A stretch of 64,000 nt of DNA from Bradyrhizobium retamae. GTDB lineage: Bacteria; Pseudomonadota; Alphaproteobacteria; Rhizobiales; Xanthobacteraceae. The translations under genes and the position numbers were made by a program. Numbering within the stretch: position 1 is the stretch's first letter; each line of letters begins with the position of its first letter. The stretch covers positions 62,001 to 126,000 of the forward strand of contig NZ_LLYA01000024.1 of NCBI RefSeq assembly GCF_001440415.1, written 5' to 3'. Below are positions 60,540 through 64,000 of this stretch, one piece after another. The notes beneath the pieces were generated by a model that saw nothing but the letters and a program-made list of their open reading frames with translations, had not been told where the DNA came from and made no database searches.

Positions 60540-62387
60540 ATGCGGGGCAAAAGGATTGCGAAAATTGTGATCGCGCTGGCGGTCGTCGGCATCGGTTACG
60601 CCGCCGTCAAGGACGACGTCGCCAAGCTCTGGCAGGATCTTCACGTCAAGATCGTGGAGCATCCCACACCGAAGAAAACCGTCTGGCTCGACCAGGGCAT
60701 CGCCAAGGAAAAGCTGAGCTGGTTCTATCACGCCGATCAGGGAACGCGGACCTTCGGCTTTCCCTACGAATGGTTCATGGCGCTGGAGCAGCCGACCATA
60801 CCGTGGCTGTTGTTCACCTCCCCCGGCCTGTTCAGTGATTCCGCCTATCTCGATCGCTATGGCTTCATTGCCGATACCGTCATCCCCGGCAAGAAGGCAC
60901 TCCCGATCGGCTTCGCGCAGGGCGGTCCGATGTTGGACCCGACCGGTGCGCCGTGGAAGAACCCGCGCAACAAGCAGAACATGACCGGCGTCGGCCTGAC
61001 CTGTGCGGCCTGCCACACCGGCAGCTTCACCTACAAGGACACCGCCGTCGTCATCGACGGCGGACCGGCGCTCACCAACCTGTTCGCGATGAAGCAGGGC
61101 ATGGGCATCTCGCTGTTGCTCACGCGCTACTGGCCAGGTCGGTTCGACCGCTTCGCCGAGCGCATCCTCGGTCCGGACTCCACCGTCGACGACCGCGAGA
61201 CGCTGAAGAACCAGCTCGACCAGGTCCTTGCCCAATACAAGCAGGTCAAGAATCTGGAAGAACGTGTCGCCTCCCAGAGCATCGTGGAAGGATATGGACG
61301 GCTCGACGCGCTGAACCGGATCGGCAACCAGGTGTTTTCGATTGGCCTGAAGAAGCCGGAGAACTATGTCGGCTCCTCCGCGCCGGTGCATTTTCCGCGG
61401 ATCTGGAACACGCCGTGGTTCGACTGGGTGCAGTACAACGGCTCGATCATGCAGCCGATGGTGCGCAACGCCGGCGAGGCGCTTGGCGTATCGGCGGAGC
61501 TCAATCTGACCGAACCGTCAAAGGGTCTATACAAATCGAGCGTCGACCTGAAGTCGCTCGACGAAATGGAGCAGATGATCAAGGGCAAGAAGCCGCCGAA
61601 CGCGAAGGACGGATTCTCAGGCCTGAAATCTCCGAAATGGCCGGGTGATATCCTGCCGCCGATCGACCAGAAGCTGGCCGACAAGGGCGCCGAACTCTAC
61701 AAGACCCATTGCCAGGAATGTCACCGGCCGCCGGTGACGAGCGAGGCGTTCTACGATTTCAACAACAAGGACTGGTGGACCAAGAACGAGGCGGGCGAGG
61801 CAATCCTCAAGGTCGAGAACGTTCCGATTTCGCACATCGGAACCGATCCCGCGCAGGCGGCGGACATGCTGGCCCGCACGGTCGCGGTTCCCGACCATCT
61901 CGGAATCAAAAGCAGCGGTTTTGCGTTCGCACTCGGCGAACTCGTCGAGAAGACCGTCAACACCATCTACGATCAGCAGAAGCCGCCTGTGAGCGTTCCG
62001 GAGCGGAAACGGATGGATGGCTACATGCCGAACGAACTGCGGGGCGAACTGGCCTACAAGGTCCGTCCGCTGAACGGCGTGTGGGCGACGCCGCCCTATC
62101 TGCACAACGGCTCGGTGCCGACCATCGACGATCTGCTCGGCGACCCGGAAAAGCGGCCGACGAAATTCTATCTCGGCAGCCGCGAATACGACCCCGTGAA
62201 GCTCGGTTACAAAACCGACCCGATCGCCAATGGATTCGAATTCGATACATCCATTCGCGGCAACTCGAACAGGGGCCACGAATTCAGGAAGGACTTCAGC
62301 AAGGAAAAGGAGATCAAGGGCGTCATCGGACCGGCGCTGTCGGCCGAGGATCGAAAGGCGCTGATCGAATACCTCAAGACGCTCTGA
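60540..62387 (+). CDS. Di-heme cytochrome c, RoxA-like peroxidase/oxygenase family
   Basis: A 615-residue c-type cytochrome with one N-terminal hydrophobic segment (residues ~5-20) as signal or anchor. Heme sites are CAACH (residues 155-159) and CQECH (391-395), far apart as in RoxA/RoxB rubber oxygenases and MauG-like proteins. YHADQGTRTFGFPYEWFMALEQP near residue 60 and KVRPLNGVWATPPYLHNGS near 510, both read in parts, are shared with that group. It should act in the periplasm, by oxidising a peroxide or an organic substrate. It is monocistronic. RoxA itself cleaves polyisoprene, which is not implied here. Confidence 0.72.
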   Translation: MRGKRIAKIVIALAVVGIGYAAVKDDVAKLWQDLHVKIVEHPTPKKTVWLDQGIAKEKLSWFYHADQGTRTFGFPYEWFMALEQPTIPWLLFTSPGLFSDSAYLDRYGFIADTVIPGKKALPIGFAQGGPMLDPTGAPWKNPRNKQNMTGVGLTCAACHTGSFTYKDTAVVIDGGPALTNLFAMKQGMGISLLLTRYWPGRFDRFAERILGPDSTVDDRETLKNQLDQVLAQYKQVKNLEERVASQSIVEGYGRLDALNRIGNQVFSIGLKKPENYVGSSAPVHFPRIWNTPWFDWVQYNGSIMQPMVRNAGEALGVSAELNLTEPSKGLYKSSVDLKSLDEMEQMIKGKKPPNAKDGFSGLKSPKWPGDILPPIDQKLADKGAELYKTHCQECHRPPVTSEAFYDFNNKDWWTKNEAGEAILKVENVPISHIGTDPAQAADMLARTVAVPDHLGIKSSGFAFALGELVEKTVNTIYDQQKPPVSVPERKRMDGYMPNELRGELAYKVRPLNGVWATPPYLHNGSVPTIDDLLGDPEKRPTKFYLGSREYDPVKLGYKTDPIANGFEFDTSIRGNSNRGHEFRKDFSKEKEIKGVIGPALSAEDRKALIEYLKTL

Positions 62388-62427
62388 GTCATCCGAGCTG
62401 AGTCGTCCGAGCTGAGTCATTCGAGCG
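62386..62427 (+). repeat. Three tandem copies of a 14-base unit
   Basis: GAGTCATCCGAGCT (62386-62399), GAGTCGTCCGAGCT (62400-62413), GAGTCATTCGAGCG (62414-62427), head to tail with one or two changes. The first copy begins inside the stop codon of the cytochrome gene. Confidence 0.7.
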
Positions 62428-62434
62428 CCTTCGC

Positions 62435-62453
62435 GGCCGGGCTTCGCCCGGCC
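62435..62453 (+). terminator. Hairpin after the cytochrome gene
   Basis: GGCCGGGC (62435-62442), loop TTC, GCCCGGCC (62446-62453): a strong GC stem without a T tract, between convergent genes. Confidence 0.5.
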
Positions 62454-62489
62454 GTCGCCACCTGCGCGCCGGCCCCGCCGCGTCGGAAT

Positions 62490-62732
62490 CTAACGGCTGG
62501 CCACCAGCCGCAAATGCGGTTTGATCGTTTCCTCAAGCTCGGCCTTGAGCTGGTGCACGCGCGGATCACCCGAGCGCGCCGCGCACAGCGAATATTGATT
62601 GACCGAGCACGCCAGTGCGCGCCGCTCCTCGGCGGTCCGCGTCACTTCCGGGCTGGACAGTTTCAGCACCATCCCGCCGAGTTGCACGAGCATTTCGTCG
62701 AGCGCCCGACCCATTCCGGCAATTTGATCCAT
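62490..62732 (-). CDS. Small protein of unknown function
   Basis: An 80-residue protein, largely helical: MDQIAGMGRALDEMLVQLGGMVLKLSS, then a polar turn, then RRALACSVNQYSLCAAR and a C-terminal helix HQLKAELEETIKPHLRLV. GAGGGAGTGG upstream of the ATG supports translation. Two Cys are present but no signal peptide. I do not recognise the family. Confidence 0.6.
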   Translation of the reverse strand: MDQIAGMGRALDEMLVQLGGMVLKLSSPEVTRTAEERRALACSVNQYSLCAARSGDPRVHQLKAELEETIKPHLRLVASR

Positions 62733-62959
62733 CGCACCACTCCCTCTGGAAGGAGTAATGATCGGCGCGCCCGGCCGTTCCCGCGCACGCTCGGTTAGGG
62801 ATAATCAGAAGTAAACGGACCGCGATTCGCCCGCATATCGGCTTGAAGGAATCATGATCAATTGAAGGAGGCGGGCCCCGGTCTGCTCTGGAAAACGCCG
62901 CAATTGCGGCGGCCGCGCCCGTTACCTATGCTGCCGTCCTGTTCCGCACGAGGCCCCGC

Positions 62960-63922
62960 ATGATCCCGCCGCTCGATCCCGTCGTCGCCCAGATCATTCC
63001 GCTGCTGCCGCTGCGCGATCCCGCGACCATGACACCGCAGAGCGCGCGCGATGCGCTCCGCGCATTGGCGGCCTCGCGCGCGGCAGTTCCGCCGCCTCCG
63101 GTGATGAGCACGGAAGACGTCAAGGTGAAAGGCGCGGCCGGATTCCTTGCCGCGCGGGCCTACCGGAACTCGAACGAAAAATCGCCGACGGTCGTGTTCT
63201 TTCACGGCGGCGGCTGGGTTGCAGGCGATCTCGAAACCCATGACCGGCAGGCGCGCTGGCTCGCGATCGAGACCGGTGCTGTCGTCGTCTCGGTCGATTA
63301 CCGCCGCCCGCCCGAGGTGCGCTTTCCCGGCGCCTTCGACGATGCCTTCACGGCCACACAGGACGTCATCGCCCGCATCGCCGAATTCGGCGGCGATGCC
63401 GCGCGCGTCGGCATCGCCGGCGACAGCGCGGGCGGCAATCTGGCCGCCACCACCGCGATCGCCTGCCGCGACGCCGGCATCAGGCTATCAGCTCAGTTGC
63501 TGGTCTATCCCGTCACCGACGTTGCCGGAAGTTTCGCAGACGCGACGGAAAACGCCCGCTTCCCCTCGCGCAGCGAGAACGCCGAAGGCTATTTCCTCAC
63601 CCGCGCCACGATGGAGTGGTTTTGCGGCCATTACCTCGAAGACAAAACGCACGGCACCGACTGGCGCGTCTCGCCGCTCCGCGCCAAGAACCTTGCAGGC
63701 GTGGCGCCGGCGATCGTCTGCACCGCGTGGTTCGATCCGCTCCGCGACGAAGGCAAGGCCTACGCCGATGCGCTAAAGGCCGCCGGCGTGCCGATCAGCT
63801 ATTGCGACGGCCTTGGCCTGATCCACGGCTATTTCGGCCTCGGCGAGGCGTCGGAGACCGCGAAGCGAGAAGCGCAGCGGGCGCGGGCGGATTTCAAGGC
63901 GCTGCTCGAAGCGGGCGTCTAG
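62960..63922 (+). CDS. Alpha/beta hydrolase, hormone-sensitive-lipase family esterase
   Basis: A 320-residue carboxylesterase. The oxyanion motif FFHGGGWVAGD, nucleophile GDSAGGN, the acid in ATAWFDPLRDEG-like CTAWFDPLRDEG and His in GLIHGYFGL give a complete catalytic set of the HSL/AcEst family. No signal peptide is visible. It starts at the ATG at 62960 with GAGG upstream. Acts on short-chain acyl esters. Confidence 0.88.
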   Translation: MIPPLDPVVAQIIPLLPLRDPATMTPQSARDALRALAASRAAVPPPPVMSTEDVKVKGAAGFLAARAYRNSNEKSPTVVFFHGGGWVAGDLETHDRQARWLAIETGAVVVSVDYRRPPEVRFPGAFDDAFTATQDVIARIAEFGGDAARVGIAGDSAGGNLAATTAIACRDAGIRLSAQLLVYPVTDVAGSFADATENARFPSRSENAEGYFLTRATMEWFCGHYLEDKTHGTDWRVSPLRAKNLAGVAPAIVCTAWFDPLRDEGKAYADALKAAGVPISYCDGLGLIHGYFGLGEASETAKREAQRARADFKALLEAGV

Positions 63923-63953
63923 CAAGGCGTTGCGCTATCCGGTCCTGGCGTGC

Positions 63954-64000
63954 TGGCGATCCCGGGAAGACTCGAACTTCCGACCTACGGTTTAGGAAAC
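63954..64000 (-). tRNA. tRNA-Arg(CCT), 3' part; runs off the window
   Basis: Read on the minus strand: anticodon loop TTCCTAA (anticodon CCT), 3' anticodon stem ACCGT, five-base variable loop, T arm GGAAG-TTCGAGT-CTTCC, acceptor strand CGGGATC, discriminator G and an encoded CCA at 63954-63956. The 5' half lies beyond the window edge, so the acceptor pairing cannot be checked. Confidence 0.85.

Noticed and set aside
1-64000. CRISPR array, rRNA operon or complete prophage
   Set aside because: No regularly spaced repeats, rRNA sequence, integrase or phage structural genes were seen.

Overview
The window is GC-rich, densely coded alphaproteobacterial DNA, most likely Bradyrhizobium or a close relative in the Nitrobacteraceae. 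Three things point there: the gene families (multidomain beta-barrel porin with an N-terminal ADMPLKAP motif, many NitT/TauT and peptide ABC transporters, an ECF42-type sigma factor), the aromatic-acid catabolism genes, and several families of intergenic palindromes typical of that group. Family names rest on reading motifs and on memory of protein families; no search was run. Starts were moved inward where a better ribosome binding site or family length required it.

Layout. 0.2-10.5 kb holds stable-looking chromosomal genes: dodecin, K+/H+ antiporter, MscS channel, methionine aminopeptidase, Tat-exported metallo-beta-lactamase-fold hydrolase, RadC, then HdeD, LapA, a patatin and a GntP permease in tandem. 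10.5-17.1 kb is a mosaic. A complete five-gene peptide-type ABC operon (dppDFABC order) is bracketed by two fragments of a second radC-like gene, with an IS256-family transposase scrap on the left and a MocR/aminotransferase C-terminal scrap on the right. 17.1-23.9 kb has an aldo/keto reductase, small enzymes around a TetR regulator with a palindromic operator candidate, an ECF sigma factor with its YciI-like partner, and a two-domain AprI/Inh protease inhibitor.

23.9-28.4 kb is an NMT1/THI5-like uptake operon with a 2-hydroxyacid dehydrogenase and a divergent creatininase-family amidohydrolase. 28.5-34.6 kb has a small secreted protein, a fused outer-membrane protein, a glutamate-synthase-like flavoenzyme and a ferredoxin-NADP reductase. 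34.9-37.2 kb has two overlapping genes that together look like a cyanophycin synthetase split at its domain boundary (ATP-grasp, then Mur/FolC-like ligase); this is the strongest candidate for an uncharacterised biosynthetic system. 37.3-44.6 kb has an MDR-type reductase, a methyltransferase broken by an in-frame stop, an RND efflux pair and a triple Cys-rich-repeat protein.

44.8-50.0 kb is an aromatic acyl-CoA/gentisate catabolic locus: flavin monooxygenase, aryl-CoA ligase, MarR regulator, GSH-dependent isomerase and gentisate dioxygenase. An identical core sequence precedes both forward units and probably is the MarR operator. 50.1-59.5 kb continues with a second NitT/TauT-type transporter, an FAD oxidoreductase, a LysR regulator, and aspartate dehydrogenase, enoyl-CoA hydratase, PanE-like reductase, SDR and Asp/Glu racemase genes. 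59.6-64 kb ends with two alpha/beta hydrolases, a RoxA-like di-heme cytochrome, a small unknown protein and the 3' part of a tRNA-Arg(CCT) gene running off the edge.
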